Notes under the pieces: model-generated | Databases searched by the model: none | The model's input: the letters and a program-made list of their open reading frames with translations, nothing else | Told to the model about the DNA's origin: nothing | Made by a program: the position numbers and the translations under genes | Shown here: positions 46,398 through 59,900 of the stretch, piece after piece | Position numbering within the stretch: the stretch's first letter is position 1 | How the letters are laid out: every line of letters begins with the position of its first letter | Source of the DNA: Phytoseiulus persimilis | Taxonomy: Eukaryota > Arthropoda > Arachnida > Mesostigmata > Phytoseiidae | Direction of reading: 5' to 3' | Assembly: GCA_037576195.1 (NCBI GenBank) | Contig: CM075104.1 | Span: forward strand, 25,374,211 to 25,438,210 | DNA: 64,000 bases

Positions 46398-47248
46398 TAA
46401 GAAGCCGTCGCCTAATTTTTTTATCTCCATTCGAGTGAGGTACGGAACACAGGCCATCACTTTAACGAGGGAGAGCATTCGTATACCATCTCTCTCCGCG
46501 CCTGGATCGGTGCAAAACACGCTGTCTCATGACAGGTCACCTGCGACGTCGAGAATTTTGCTCCAATATAAGGAAAACTTATGATTCGATCGGGATTCTT
46601 GGCTGATCGACCGATCTGTCTCCATTGGTCACGTGCTCGTCCGATGCACGAGTCTCTTCGACCGGAGGAACGCTCTTACTGTAAATTGCTCAGCTGCTGC
46701 TTGCCCTCGACACAGCCAGAATAGAACACCGCTCCGGGAAGCTCCCGAGGTTCCTCCCAATCTGTCCGAATTGTGGGCGTCGGCTGCTCCGAATAACGAA
46801 CTTGAACGGGATGAGCTTATACTACGCAGCAGTTTCTAACTGAATCGACCCCAGTGCTGCGTTGGACGGGGAAAAGCATCGCCTGTCTATATTCATGGGG
46901 GTTCGGCGAAAGAGCCGTCCGCGGACCCGGGGAAGGGGCTGAATATATTGTTGTTGTTTTTTCAGCCCGTTCTCCCCCTCTGTTTCCTTTGCTCTTTGAA
47001 GCTGCCCTTGGTATTCCTCTCACAGATAGTGCCCTCTCCCTGAATCTTCGGCCTGTTGTCCTATTCTCGATTCCGTCTCCGATTCCATGTTCGCGCCGTC
47101 TCCACCGCCGTTCTTCAGCAGTTAGTGGACCCCTCGTAGGTAGCTCGTTAATTTCGCTCTCGTTGCCGCTGTCAACTCCGCGTCCGCGCAGATGGGGACT
47201 CTATGCTCGCGGTGGCACAGGTTCAGAATGAGGGAACTCTATTCTGCT

Positions 47249-47746
47249 CGCACGCACGCACGCACCCAAACTCTCTCACTCGCTGCTTTATCCTCCTCAA
47301 TGATCTCGGTTCTTTTCACCGCTGCTGTGGCGGCTGCTAAGGAGCCGACGGGACATACCAGGCGGCCAAGCAAGCAGCCGACAGACCGAGTGAGTGTTCT
47401 CCGTTCATCGTCTCCTTTTAGTCTTCACTTCTCGGGACAGCGAGAACGGGGGAAGAGACATCACCCACGAGCGGCCGAGTGAGCGTTGTCGGAAAAAGAG
47501 GGATTTTCTCTCGTCTCCTCGAGGGAGCCAAGCAGCCAGCCAGTCAACCAGTAATCTAGCCCACTTAGGGGGCGATTCGCTGTCCTTCTTTTGAAAAGAC
47601 TCTTTTAATTAACGATTAACAGGCTCCGCTGCATGCTCGTCGAGTGACACAGGCAGGCTTTCTCTTACAACTACTCGCCGACCGCCCGCTCGCGCCATCG
47701 CTCCTCTGTCTGTAAGACTGGCTTGCTGGTTGGCTGGCTGGCTGTG
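47249..47746 (+). other. CpG- and pyrimidine-rich region with short repeats
   Basis: This stretch has a GCAC microsatellite (47249-47264), many GAGTGAG and CGAGCGG pieces, CAGCCAGCCAGTCAACCAG at 47535-47553, and a GGCT run near 47718-47746 that is roughly its reverse complement. It has the look of an arthropod promoter or 5' UTR, but I could not attach a coding exon. Confidence 0.25.
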
Positions 47747-50036
47747 TCTTCATAGATAATGGCTTCTCAGCACGGATTTCCATGATTCGGGGAAGAACAT
47801 GGTGATTCCGAGGGGAGAGCAGCCCTGGGAAACGATCAGGTGACAACATCACCGCAAGCACACGCGTCGTTCGTCGTTAGCTTGATGGAGAAGTTCTCTA
47901 CCCCACCCTGCAACATAATCTTCTTTGGAGGAAGCTCCGATGACCTTGGCCTCCTGCGATGTGAAGACAGCAGCCAGCAACTTGAGGGAGTTGATTACAC
48001 AAACAAATTCGATGGCTAAATCCGCTTCCCTCATCCGTGAAAATCACAGAATTACACGTCGGACAGTATTCATGCTGACGCGTTCTCATTCGACCTAGAT
48101 GCCTGAATTTCTCAGCCCTCGCCCTCATTGTCGGGACTTTATTGGAGGCGGATGATGACACTTTCCTACTTCTCCATTGGTGCAGCATTTCAAAACTGGC
48201 ACAACCGCCCATGGAATATGAACAGAAGTTGAGTTCGACCCCTCTAACACTAATCATGGAACTCAACCACGCGGCTCCGAAAACAGGTTGGGGAATCAGA
48301 GCGTCTCCAGCCGATGATACGTTCGAAATCCCGTCCCTACAACACAGTTGTCTCTAGTGAGCTGGAACCAGGCTGATCGATGAACGTCGACCTCTGAAAC
48401 TCTCGCCAGTGAAATGAACGCCGAACGGATGATTTTCCACGCCATCATTCTACGCTCAAGAGCTGCATCTTCAAGCCGTCAAGTCGCACATCATGGTGGA
48501 CGTCGAGGACTTTCGGCAGATTTCAGAACGCCGAAGAATCGTTGATGATACCCTTGCTTGGGAGCTGAGACTCACTTAGGTGCTGCAATATTTGCTTTAT
48601 GCGATTTTCCCTCGGCTCGTATACATTCCTTTCGATCGCGGGGAATAAAAACTGCGCGACGGAATTATGATTCTGAGAGGGAGCGAAGTGGAACGAATAC
48701 ATGAATCGGTTCCATCATCCAGATCTTCCTCTCGTTTCTCCTGAATGCAATCACCCGTTCCAGACTTTAATGGGTTCCTAGCCCGTCGATTGAATTTTCT
48801 CACATCTGATCCCACTAGACACTTCATCTCCACCCAGCTCGACCTTCATTGCTCCGATCGGATTCAATACGGCCGCCGGATCCAGCCATCGAAATCTGGA
48901 TTTCTCGAGCACGAGTGCAACGCACGCGTCGAGGCACAGACTCGTCTCGTTGAGGTATGGTCCCAAGATCACAGCGGTCGTGATCGGAGCAACGTCGCAA
49001 CACGATGGAAAACTTTATTTAAGTGGGCGCGCTCGAACTTTCCGGCACGAGGATACGTCTACGCTGCATCGTCAGCGGGCCCCGTCAGGAGGAGAACGAA
49101 TTTAGTGTGACAATGTTCGCACAGCTGGGGAAGCCTTATATGATGCAAGTATCGCGTTGTGAGCGATTTTGATAACACCCTGATGCCAACAAGAAGCCTA
49201 GTCTCTGGAGTCCAGAGGCTCGTTCTTTGTCGCCGGTTGGGAGCGCGGCACTCCGGAGCTCTGAAGTTCACCCCACTCACTGCTTGCTCTCTCACTCCCT
49301 TCCAAAGTAATAACAAAGTAATCCCGGAAGCGGAGAAAATCACTTGGAGCTTTCTCTACGCTCGAAGTTTTGTTCCTAGTGTGGCCTGGTGCGAGCTTCC
49401 TGACTGCGTGCTCGAGCCTTCGGCCACCGGCGTGATGGCGCTCTCGATAGACTGCCGTACTTGACTGCTCGGCGGCGGGTCCCCTGACGACCGAGTTTCA
49501 AGGGAACCATGCCGCAGAATCCAGAGCGGCCACCTAATATCGACTCATGGGAACGGGAAGCTGAAGAATTGTTTCAGAATTCAAGATAGCACGCTAGCGA
49601 GCTCCGAGGAACAGGAGAAGGCGGACGAACAAAGGAACGAGATTCGTCACTCTTCGGGTTTTGTTCCTCCTTGACGTTCCTTCACAGTTGAACGAGTGGT
49701 GTGCTTTTCAACCGCGAAGTGTCACTCTGCTCCAGCCAATAAGGGAATAAGTTTTTCCCTCCGTCGACGTTTGAGGAAAAGTTTCAACATCGAGCAAACG
49801 CTAGCAGCCAGCACCCTTGTCACAGAGCTCAAGTGACAATCTGAACTGTGAAACAACGAACGGCGTTTTGGTAAGACAGGCGACTTCACAGCGACTTTTT
49901 CCGGGGAATCACGCGTGAATCGATAGGCCTTCCGAATGAGTCCGAACGCACTTTGACATCCAAGTTTTCCCTGTGAGTCAGACATGACGTTAACGATGCC
50001 TCGGCATCCTCCTGACGCGAGTGATCCGCGAAGCCA

Positions 50037-50462
50037 TCACTTGCAATGTGAGTCGTCTGCATTAAGTTTCTGCCCTCTAGCCTCGGTCCTCTCCGGGAAA
50101 TCCCTGTCGAGCCGTCGGCCGTTGGCGAGAGCGGACTGCATGATGTCTTGGAGCATGATTCCACTCCCGGTCGGAAATATCCAATATCTACCAAACTGCA
50201 GAAAGCCTCCACCGGCATCAATAATCCGCTCGAGCTCGTCAATCAAAACGGAGGATAACGGCGGAACTATCTGCCGGATGCTTTCGGACAGGATCATGCA
50301 AGTTGAGATCCTCTGTGTTGCCTTCTTGTAGCACATGCTCCTGGGGGAATCGAAAATATCTTCACGCGGAACGAACCGCGCGCTGTTCTTTATTCGCTCG
50401 AGATATCTTCGTTCTCCGACCGAGCTCAAGGAGGAAAGTTCAGAGTTTCCTGGCCTCGATAC
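50037..50462 (-). CDS. Unassigned open frame, 142 codons
   Basis: A stop-to-stop frame with alternating hydrophobic and charged residues (for example RQIVPPLSSVLIDELERII, then GFLQFGRYWIFPTGSG). The composition looks like a folded protein, but the first ATG is internal and no acceptor with a good pyrimidine tract precedes it. Function unknown; it could be an internal exon or chance. Confidence 0.22.
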   Translation of the reverse strand, partial: VSRPGNSELSSLSSVGERRYLERIKNSARFVPREDIFDSPRSMCYKKATQRISTCMILSESIRQIVPPLSSVLIDELERIIDAGGGFLQFGRYWIFPTGSGIMLQDIMQSALANGRRLDRDFPERTEARGQKLNADDSHCK

Positions 50463-53400
50463 TCAAATTTTGATGATTCCCTATGAACTCTCCCGCGCCT
50501 GAATGGTCTTGTTTGGAAAAACTCATCGAACACAGAATGGATAACGGGATCGAATCCAGTAGGGCGACTCACTGAGGGAGGGATCCACGACAGTCTCGGT
50601 TGTTACGGTTGAACTCACAATGAGCGTGAAACGTTTGCTTCGTCGATCCCGGGAAGGGTGTGGTTGTTCCTACCCCGAAAGAAAGAGATTCCATTACCAA
50701 CGCAGTCGAATGATAGGGAATCTCTGCGCCGCGCGCCCCGATTGTCATTGTCGTTTCGACGCAGCCTCGAGCGGGACCCAGAGCGCAAGCAGTAGGTCCG
50801 ATCACGGCAACGTATCGCTTAATCTCCCACTTCGAAGAGCCTCTCCATTCTCTTTAGGCCTATCCCGGTATAGCTCCAGCGAGCCTCCTGTCTGGTGGAA
50901 CGGCAAACTGCCCAACTCCCACGTCGTTGGCTGGGAAAAGGCCTCTTGTGGCAAGCGAGAGGCCGGGAAGAATCAGGAAGAGGGCTCCCGTTGATATTCC
51001 CGGTTCGAAGGAAATTCCGAGCTCGACAGCCAGGACAGACGCTTTCCACCAGTCCATTAACCTAACACATGGAGGCTTGCTCGCTCGCGCTACTCAGCTC
51101 CGAAAAGCATCGCGTAACAAGTCTTCCATCAATCAGGGTATTAGTTACGTCCTTCGGCTCGCACGCTCGATGATTAATGACTTCTCAGTTCCCTTTATCA
51201 AGATCTTCTGCACTCAAGAATCGACGACAGATAATCGACACCTAAAAAGAAGCGAATTTCAGAAAGATAGAACTTACTTGTCCGATAGGAATTCGGGCAG
51301 TCCAGTACGTACATCACAGTGTACCCGTAACTGACCGAGAGCTTGAGCGGAAAGCTCAGCCGCTTGGAGTCATTCAAAATTATGCTCGTGGATTCTTATG
51401 TGTTTGTGTGGATGCGACACGCCAACGTTTTCCAGACTCCTCTTTCGTTGCATCGATGCCATCTTCCATGAGTGAATCAATTCGATTCAGGGTGAGAAAT
51501 CGGGGAAATCTGATTCCGAGGAGAGGAGCTCTGAAGCTTTTAGCAACAACGGGTTCGCGCAACGTCTAACACGCGAAGAACGTTCGTTCGATGCTTGAAC
51601 CTCGAGTTCAGACTCCTTTGAGCCATTATTGATACCGATGTAAGTTTTCGAGATTATTCGGAGCTCTCTGATTCTACCGTGCTGATTATGATTGGAACTT
51701 CCACGGAGACAAGTTGCTAACAAAACGACTTCGAAATTCTCCTCGAATAGGTCTTTACCATTTTCCGTGCGTCACTTCATTTGTGCGCTACTTTATTGGT
51801 ACCCGTGGCTCCGGGGAAGTCCTCAGATTCTTGGGAGGAATCTCAGGAATCGCTTCGGTTGTTCAATCGAATCTACCCCTGGACCAACCGAACCACGTGT
51901 TGGATCAGGAGCCGACGAACACCTGTACGCGTCAGCCGAACCCGATGATGAAAACGATTCGTGACTACTGAGTAAAGCAGCGCAGGTCGAGAGACCAACC
52001 CGCAATCGGCATGCCAACGAAGGTCTACCTTCGGTCTTCCGATTAACTTGGCAAACAGACACTTGGAAATCATGTCTCAGTCTGGTCGTATCTCGCAGTC
52101 GAAATGAAGCCTGTGAAGCATCACTAGACGTTATAGGTATAACGTCATCAGGTCAGTCACAACAGCCTGACAACCTTGGTGCTTTCGGTGTGAATAGCCG
52201 AGCTGCTCGGCCGCCGAACAACCACCCACTCGTGGCAACAGCTAATCTCTGTTTCAGCGGAGACGTCATCCCGACGAGAGAAGCAGTAGAAGTTGGCGAG
52301 CGCAGTCCTACATGCAGACGGGGCAAGTAACAGCAACTCTCGGGCCAAAGCCGGACGCCATTCAGCATCGCTTGCTGAGAAGGGCTCAATGTATCGAATG
52401 CCCGGGCTGGCGTAAATCTAGACATCCGAACCATGGATGCTAGGACACGAGTCCGTGACAGCTCTCTGCATCGTAGGTTTCTTGCCTCGACTTCAAGTAG
52501 ACAGCGGTTCACCTGCCCATTCTCCGAACCCAATCGAATTCCGAGCTGTATGATTATCTCTGGTTGCTTTCCGGAATGAGCTCATTGAGATCTCCGCTGA
52601 AAGCCTGTCGTGTCTCTTCGCTCGAGAGAATCGGACGCTGTCGAAACATTCGTAGCATCTGGACTCTATTCCTCAGGCGAAATATCCTGTAGGGAATGGA
52701 GAGCTCCATTGCATCTCCGATCTGGACCCGGCTCTGCATGGGATCGTCACTTCATCGTTTCTCTCTCCGGATGAAGATGCATTGTGTATCTCAATCTGAA
52801 GTGAGAGGATTTGCAGAACCCAATATTTAACCATGACAGCGTTCGACGATGGCAATAATGACAACTCCCGTCACCAACAGCACGAACAGCTATCTGACCG
52901 TACCCGATACGTTCCAATGCGGGAATCACAAGGTCCCCGACTTTCGCTATCGGCACGTCAGAATGTTCGAGCGACGGAGACTTGCATGTGCCGACGTTGA
53001 ACAGGAGAGATGCCGAGCGAGCGGGAGAGAGCACACGCAAGTGAGATCGGAACTGAGGCTCCACCGCGTGTTCTCTCCCCTGGCGACGTCGCCTCGCGCG
53101 AGTCTCCCAGCATTGTCGTGCCTGATATGGTGTCATCGTTCCCGTCTCCGTCAGATTTCTGATACACGGTCATTAGCGCGCGTGTAGGCTGGGAAGAGTT
53201 TCTAATTAGGCTTGATGGCTGGCTGCTCGGCCACTGTCAAGGGAATGGAACCACTTCACATTCGGAAATACTTGATATATGAACTGCCAAACTCAGTGAT
53301 GCCTACTTGATTGATGTGTGGAAGGATTCCCATCGCTATCATCATGCTCGTCGACTCCCATGTTTATTTAACTCTTGTACTCCGTCTTTGGAGTGTGATT

Positions 53401-55866
53401 CGGCTCGGCTGAACGGAGGTGCTCCACCCCCTCCCTCCTCGCCGCTTCAAAGGGTCAAAGACGGCTAGTGGCGCGGCGGTCTGGGGAAAGTTCGAGAACT
53501 TTGACTTCTCAGTCGTCGAACAACGAGGGGACGGAACCATCGTGCCAGCCGTTTCGATACCAGGGGCCAGCTGTTTACCTTCTGAACTTCCGCCGGAGGA
53601 TCCGGAAATGAAGAGGATGACAGGGAACTGAAAAACGACGTCGTGCAAAAATGTGAGCTCACACGTGCCAAGTTCTGCACATGTGACGAACCTCATTCTC
53701 AGCTGCTTCTGTGTATTTGATCGGCTCTGTCTCAGCGTCGTAGCTCGTATCAGGAAGTCGCAAGCGGGGATTGGCTGGGACGCCCTTTCTCTTTCTTGGA
53801 CGTTTCCCGTGATAAAATCATGCGAGGCGATGTTTCGATCCCTGGATTGAGAAAGTGTCAAGTGGAGGAGCCGGCTATCAAGTTGAGGCCTTCACGCGTC
53901 CTGATCATAGAGACAAACTATAAGAATGAAAGCTCAATATCGTCCCTCCCTTTATTGAAAGAGGATTCTTCCGCATGGTTCGTCAGAGGGAAGCGTTTCC
54001 AGCCAAGTCAATGGATGGAGCTGACTCAAGTTTGAGTCCGGGCCATAGTTATATTCGAGCAAGTTGCGGAGACGTCTTCGCCTGCTCAGGAGATTGCAGC
54101 GTCGTCAGATAATCCAAGTCATTGTCACGGATCAGCCTCCGTTATCCGCATTTGCAAACAATCGGAGTCAACGGATTTCCTGGCCCGGACGAGCTCTCTG
54201 ACCCATCTGACTGCTTCGCGACGTGTAGGTTGTGCGAAGCAATTCAACAACAGAACACACTCGGTGACGGATTTCTCCGGAACTGGGTAAACGTGAAGTG
54301 AAACATCCGAAACTCCGAGCAACCCTTGCGAAGAATTCATAACTCCGCGTAGGAATCATCAAGCCATGGGGGATGTCGTATATTGGGCAGCTCACTATCG
54401 AAGAGCCGGGCGTTCATTTGCCGTTAGAGAGGACTTTGGTGAAATGAGCACTTTGACTGCTAAGAAACCATCGGGACGAATCAAAACAACATCCCTTCGT
54501 CGGCGATCGCAGAAGAAAACAAGGATGGCACAAAAGCAAAATATCGCTGAGCCGCTTTCCGGCTCATCAAGTATCAATCTCGGAAACGAAACGAACAATG
54601 TTCAAACTTTCGTCGAATCGGAGGAAACGGCTGAGTGCGCACTATGGAATAACTTCAGCGGAAGGAAATTGTTGAATCGAATCGCGAATTCCGGAGCAGC
54701 GACGGAGACACACGAACCGCCATCTGAAGATTTCTCGGATGCATTACGCTAATTACGTACCCCCGTACTTGCTCCGATGGCTGCGCCATAAATCGAGAAA
54801 TGATTTCTGTTCGACAGAGAAAGCCGAGCTTGGAACCGCCAGCTCGACGACAGTCAGTGCTTCGAAACATTTTGGTTCCGCCGAGGGAAAAATTGGGTAT
54901 TGATGGGCTTCCCCTTCTACTGCCACCATGATCGGTCAGATACTCGTTCTCTGTTCCGTCGCCGTCCTCCCGAAAATGCGGTTCGCCGCGCCAGGTGGTT
55001 AATTTTTCTGCGCCGACCGAGCTCCGGTAGCTGTTGTATGTATTTCTATTCCACCATCAGCTTGTTGTCGGCGCCCACGCCATCCATCATTGATTAGCGT
55101 AAATGGTTCGGAGTCAGGTCGGCTCGTCAATCCATCACGAAGGATCCGAGAGAACTGGAGTGTTCATTTTTTCACAGAGTGCGCCATTATCAGCGCGAAC
55201 TAAAGATGGAGTACCATCCCCGGCAATCTCTATGCAGACTTTCGAAGGAAAAACTGATTGAATTTTCCTCGTTGGCGCTCATGAAGCTTTTCCTCATTAC
55301 TAACATCACACACGGGACCCCGAACGTCGGAAGCGTGCGAAAAAGTTGCCCGGCTTCTAACGGACACTTCGATCACTTCAAACAAGACACTTCGGCCTAA
55401 TCACGCTGGAATTTCTCATTCGTTGGCAGCTTCCATGAGAGAAACTTCGGGAGTCACGGTATTCACGTCTCTGAGCACGGCATTGAGCATTTGTCGATGG
55501 AGACAATGACGATCTTCAATTCCGAAGAGATCTCATACGGAGAATCCACTGATGGGGTAACGCGAGTGGTGAAGCGTGTTGTTCAGCTTGAACGTTGAGG
55601 ATGATGAAAATTGCTCGTGACAAAGCTATGTTGCATATGTTGAATGCCCAGGCGATTACCAATCGCCTAAAAGCGTATCGATGAACCCGAGCCCCGCCGT
55701 CGAGTGCCGTCGCCAGCTTCGTAGACGAGCGGCGTCGCTGCTCCACAGTCGAACAGGCGTCGAGGCAAACGCATCGAAGTGTTGGAGATTCGGTTACCAA
55801 AAGAAGAGAGGATGGCTCGGTTGCTTGTCAACAAGCAGCAACGCCCACTTCCACGCGGGCCATTAC
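50463..55866. other. Intergenic; nothing recognised
   Basis: Short overlapping frames occur on both strands. Minus-strand AATAAA-type signals (TTTATT on the plus strand near 51780, 53354 and 53941) are not preceded by a coding end I can support. Confidence 0.4.
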
Positions 55867-55872
55867 TATAAA
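55867..55872 (+). promoter_or_regulatory. TATA box of the histidine-rich gene
   Basis: TATAAA occurs 128 bases before the start codon of the histidine-rich gene, in the right direction and at a distance that puts transcription start near 55897-55902. It is inferred from sequence and position only. Confidence 0.45.
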
Positions 55873-55999
55873 TTGTCAGCACCTGTCCCCGGAGATGTTA
55901 AACTTGCAGGAAGCGCTCGAATACTGAATTGGCAAGCTGAGAGTTGAGTACACGGTAATCTCGGAGTTCCGGACGACCGGTGTCGACAGGAAAAGTATC

Positions 56000-56086
56000 A
56001 TGAGGAAGTGTTTCAGACTAGTGTTGGTTGTGACTGTTTCCGTCTTGATCGCGTCCATCGAGTCAGGAGTCGTTTCAATGATCAAA
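56000..56086 (+). CDS. Exon 1 of the histidine-rich gene
   Basis: Start codon and signal peptide, residues 1-29, ending exactly after a lysine codon at donor GTGAGC (56087-56092). Confidence 0.75.
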
Positions 56087-56890
56087 GTGAGCACTGTCGC
56101 TGAACGCGAGCCTCCGCTGTTCCGTCCTTCTACGCCTTTCCTGGTGGGCGCCGCTGCCCTGCCTCAGTCGTGATCTGTTCCTCGTGCTCGATCCAGCTCG
56201 TGCCCGTCCAACGGTCTGCAAATTTGTTTGTTCGTCAGCGCATCCGTTTCCTCCTGGAGTACAGCTAGTTTCCCTGCTGAATATTCACCATATCTCCTAC
56301 CTCTACTCCCCGACGGAGCGCGATTGGCTTGCAGGCGAAGCCACCTCAGGTGGGGTAATGGCTTTCGCAAACGAACGGGCAACCGGGTCGGCTAGCAGGC
56401 CACGCTGCTGGATGCACCAGTGCTAGGAGCAGAAAGCCATCGGGACACTCACACATTCAGCCTAGCGTTGTCTTGAGCGGTGCCTCAGTGATAATCGAGT
56501 GATAGACGTTGTTGCTGTTTTCATCCATTCCAGTTTTCATGGGGTACTGGGCTCCAATAGAGAAGTGAAGCCTCATTTCAATCAAATTCCGTTTTTCAGG
56601 CGAAAAAGCTGGCGAAGTTCGCCTTGATAGGCGCCGCAATCGCCCCTCGAGTCGTGATTCCCTTGAATCTCCCGCATCTCCCACACCTCGGTCACCACCA
56701 CGTGCACGACTTCCACCACACGTCGTGGCCGGAGTGGGACGCTTGGGCTTTGGATCACCACCTCGATCATCACATCGATCATCACTTCCACCATGATCAC
56801 CATTTCCAACATCATGAAGTGGTGCATCATCACGCGCCGAGCGAAGCCCTTGAGGTGCTTGAGGCAGCTGGAGAGGGTTGGAAGAAGTAG
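56000..56890 (+). CDS. Small secreted histidine-rich protein, 2 exons, 125 aa
   Basis: Exon 1 is 56000-56086 (residues 1-29) and exon 2 is 56600-56890 (residues 30-125), joined in phase 0 by a GTGAGC/TTTTTCAG intron of 513 nt. The start ATG has A at -3. Residues 1 to about 22 form a strong signal peptide (CFRLVLVVTVSVLIASIES). Residues 55-107 hold all 23 histidines, with an Asp-His-His-[Leu/Ile/Phe] period at 81-98 that would suit zinc or copper binding or pH-dependent assembly. A Trp-rich patch (TSWPEWDAWA, 70-79) precedes the repeat, and an acidic amphipathic end (SEALEVLEAAGEGWKK) closes the chain. There are no cysteines after the signal peptide. I recognise no named family; small cuticular or haemolymph histidine-rich proteins are the nearest in character. 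The stop is TAG. Confidence 0.78.
56600..56890 (+). CDS. Exon 2 of the histidine-rich gene
   Basis: Residues 30-125 with all the histidines. It starts with AKKLAKFALIGAA, a basic and hydrophobic segment that could be a propeptide or a helix. The acceptor is CCGTTTTTCAG. The CAY/GAY codons alternate in both synonyms, so the repeat is not a recent microsatellite expansion. Confidence 0.8.
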   Translation, partial: AKKLAKFALIGAAIAPRVVIPLNLPHLPHLGHHHVHDFHHTSWPEWDAWALDHHLDHHIDHHFHHDHHFQHHEVVHHHAPSEALEVLEAAGEGWKK

Positions 56891-56916
56891 ATCTCCGTAG
56901 CTCCAGATGTACAAAG

Positions 56917-56922
56917 AATAAA
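56917..56922 (+). terminator. Polyadenylation signal of the histidine-rich gene
   Basis: AATAAA begins 27 bases after the TAG stop, which gives a very short 3' UTR and supports the end of this gene model. Confidence 0.6.
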
Positions 56923-59900
56923 TGAGTATATTATGAGTTCACTATACACATGTCCCCCGAATGATTCCGAAAATCAAGGCCACCCTCCTTTCACATCTCT
57001 GGTTTGCCGCCGCCGCCGCCGCCGTCTACTCGACGAGGGGCGCGGGTTGCCAACAGCTTGGCGGACGGGCGTGGAAGCGGAGCAATACGACGACCCGGAG
57101 AGGAATACATCGATATCTCTTCGAGACGGGGCCGGATTTGTAGAGCGGGAAAGGGTCAGGGATAGAGCGCGAGCAGCACTATTGAGAGGGATGGATTCAT
57201 CCTTCATTGTGGATCAATTTTTCACTCTTCGGCTCGTTGAGCTCACTTGGCTACCACTTCTCCTCAGTTCAACCGTTTGCTCGCTCGGCTCGGTAGAGGT
57301 TGCACGTTCAGCGACTGCAGGACGAACCTGCTCTCGCCATCGAGCCATTCAGCTGCATGACTACCGATTTCCCCGTCTGTGATTCAGTCTGGCGAGACGC
57401 TGCTCCCTGAACCCAACCTTTTCTGGAAAGAAAGTCCATAGCCTTGAGCAACAGAGCAAACCCGGCTCCCTGGGCGCTCAGTTTCCCACGTCGTCCTCCC
57501 GACAACGGATCAACCGTCAACCAATCGGTCTGCGGAGCCACTAGATGCAGCATCCATGTTGTTGGGAAAAAAAGACCGCTAGAAGAACTGGCAACGACGG
57601 GAGTCATGTCAACCTCGACGATGATGACGATTGGCTGGACTAGAAGACGGATCTTCGGCTCGTTGTATGCTTGTAGTGTCTTCCAGCAGCCTAACACTGT
57701 AGCTCCAGTCAGGTGTCTGTGTAGCTCCTGAGAGCGCAATCGTTGGCGGTGGTCCCCCGCTCCCCTGGAAGCGTCACGCCGGAACATTTGAATCGCATCG
57801 TTGTTTTAGGAAGGTCTCAATAACAATGGGAACCCATGAATGAAACACTGAAATTTGGTCATTCTCGACAGAGGGAAGCATACAAACCCGGCGAAGATGC
57901 CTACGGGCTCTAGGGCTAAGGCGGGAGAGCTTGCTCCATGGAAATTCTTATTGTTTTCGAGAACGTGTCGCTGCAACCAACAGCTGCGAGGCAAAAAACT
58001 CATTTGAACTTCGTACAGCAGCTTTTTCTTGCGGACTCCACACAACGAGGTGGATAGGGAACGGAAGCTCGATTTGAATGGCGGGGTCAGAATGCTCCGG
58101 GGATTTTATGCACCGGCGACGCTAAAAACAACGTGATGAATGGAAAATAACCATTCATTCACGTGATATGGGGTTAATGATGCGAGCAACAAAGAGGGAG
58201 GTTATTAGTTTTTGTGTGCTGACGTCTCGTGACACTGACTGTCAGTGCAGTGTTATGAGTATCTCATCTGCTACTGTTGCTATGATTATACAATGGATCA
58301 TATCATTCGAGAACAAAGCGGGAACAGCCCAAAGTAGGGAGAAATATGGATGTGCTTCGTAGCCCACCCTATTCCCCACAGCATGTCGAACTCGCGCAGA
58401 CCGGCCAGGGGCCCGAGGAGAATACGGCGAGTCGCTTCTCGCTTCGCGAGGATACTCGACCGCAACTTGTATCCCGGCTTTCTCCTCCAAAGTCTGAGTC
58501 CCGAAAGATCTCCTCTTCTCCCCCTCTTCTTTGACGACTTGGCACGCTCCGCGCCATTAGGCAGGTATGAAATCCATTCTGAGACATTGGTCGAAGAGTC
58601 TGGCACTCATGATCCCGTTTCGTACGACAGTGCGGAGATCACCCGGGTGGTTCTCGAAGCACGGTCTTCATCTCCAGCCGAGAAGTGATGTCAAGTTTGT
58701 CAGATAGAGCTCATTCGCCCCGAGCCGAGGCGTATTTTCTCCGCTATTCTTCTCCCCGTGCTGCGGTTTAGGCTTACGCCACGAGCCATTTCCTGGAGAG
58801 AAGGTAGATATGCTCGCAGGAGTCTCCCCTCGATCAACTCTCAATCCCGGCGTGGTTCGAGGGTAGGTTCTCTCCCGGGGCCGTCGCCTCCGCTCGGCCT
58901 TGAACGCCGTTCGCTTCGAAGGAGTGATTCCGAAATAGCCGCATGGTCGCCTGACACAACTGGAACGCACAGAGAACGGGCGATAGCTAGAGGGGTACAT
59001 TGTATCAGTGGATAATCAACGGATACTTTCCGCTTGTTAGAGAATAGGTTTACGCTATTTCCTGTTTCCCTGTACACATTCAGCTCTGCGAAGTTACCCT
59101 CCTCCGTCAGGGCTTTGGAGAACACGACACCTGCTGGTAACGACAACCAGGGCGTCGGACTCCCCTAGAGAGGCCTTAATACTTCGATGGGAAACTTCGG
59201 TTGGGTCCGCTCCGAACACCGTTTCACGGAATAATTCGAGCACGGTTACGTCTTGCCAACAATAGAGCGAAAATTGGTAGGAGCGAAGACAACGCCGAGA
59301 GAGCGGAGCTGTGCCTCGAGTGAAGCGGGATCATTGGCCCTATGTATCTCAACCTACATTTGAGCATCGCGTGTGTCAACAACGGCGCGGGGAGGGGAGT
59401 CACGCTCCGTATTCTACCTCCTCCTCGATGAAACGATCGAGAAATCATCCGAGCGGACCAGGGTAATAATTATAACTTTGAGCAGTCCCGCAGCGTCAAC
59501 CATCACGGAGAACCACTGGGGAGCGGATAATTCCAGCCTCGAGGAGTCCGAAAGCTATGGGGAGCACGTCGAAGTCTGTCAGAGTCGCTCTCAGTATACC
59601 TTCACGGGAGCGGAGGGTGACTTCGAGCAGGACCGTCGTAGATTCCATAAACCGGCAAATCCATCAACCTTCCCATTTACGACAGGGAGAAGAGCTTGTC
59701 ATTGGGGAGCTACGGTTTATGAATTTCGAGGATATTCCATGGATGTGATGACAACAGCACTGATTGACCGCCCCAGCAACGGTTGCAGAATAGCCGTCTG
59801 ATAGCTCTCAGAGAGCGTCCTCCATTATCGGGCGTTTCTCAAGTTTCCGTTATTTGTGTGTGTTAGCGCCCGGAATCGTCTATGTGACAGATCTGTTGAG

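Noticed and set aside
47835-48034. Minus-strand frame of about 60 codons facing a plus-strand frame of similar quality
   Set aside because: The two readings exclude each other and neither matched a family or a splice site.
56961-57143. A frame starting MIPKIKATLLSHLWF with an alanine run, resembling a signal peptide
   Set aside because: The alanines come from a GCC microsatellite, the larger overlapping frame is equally open, and the frame lies just past the polyadenylation signal of the histidine-rich gene with no promoter of its own.
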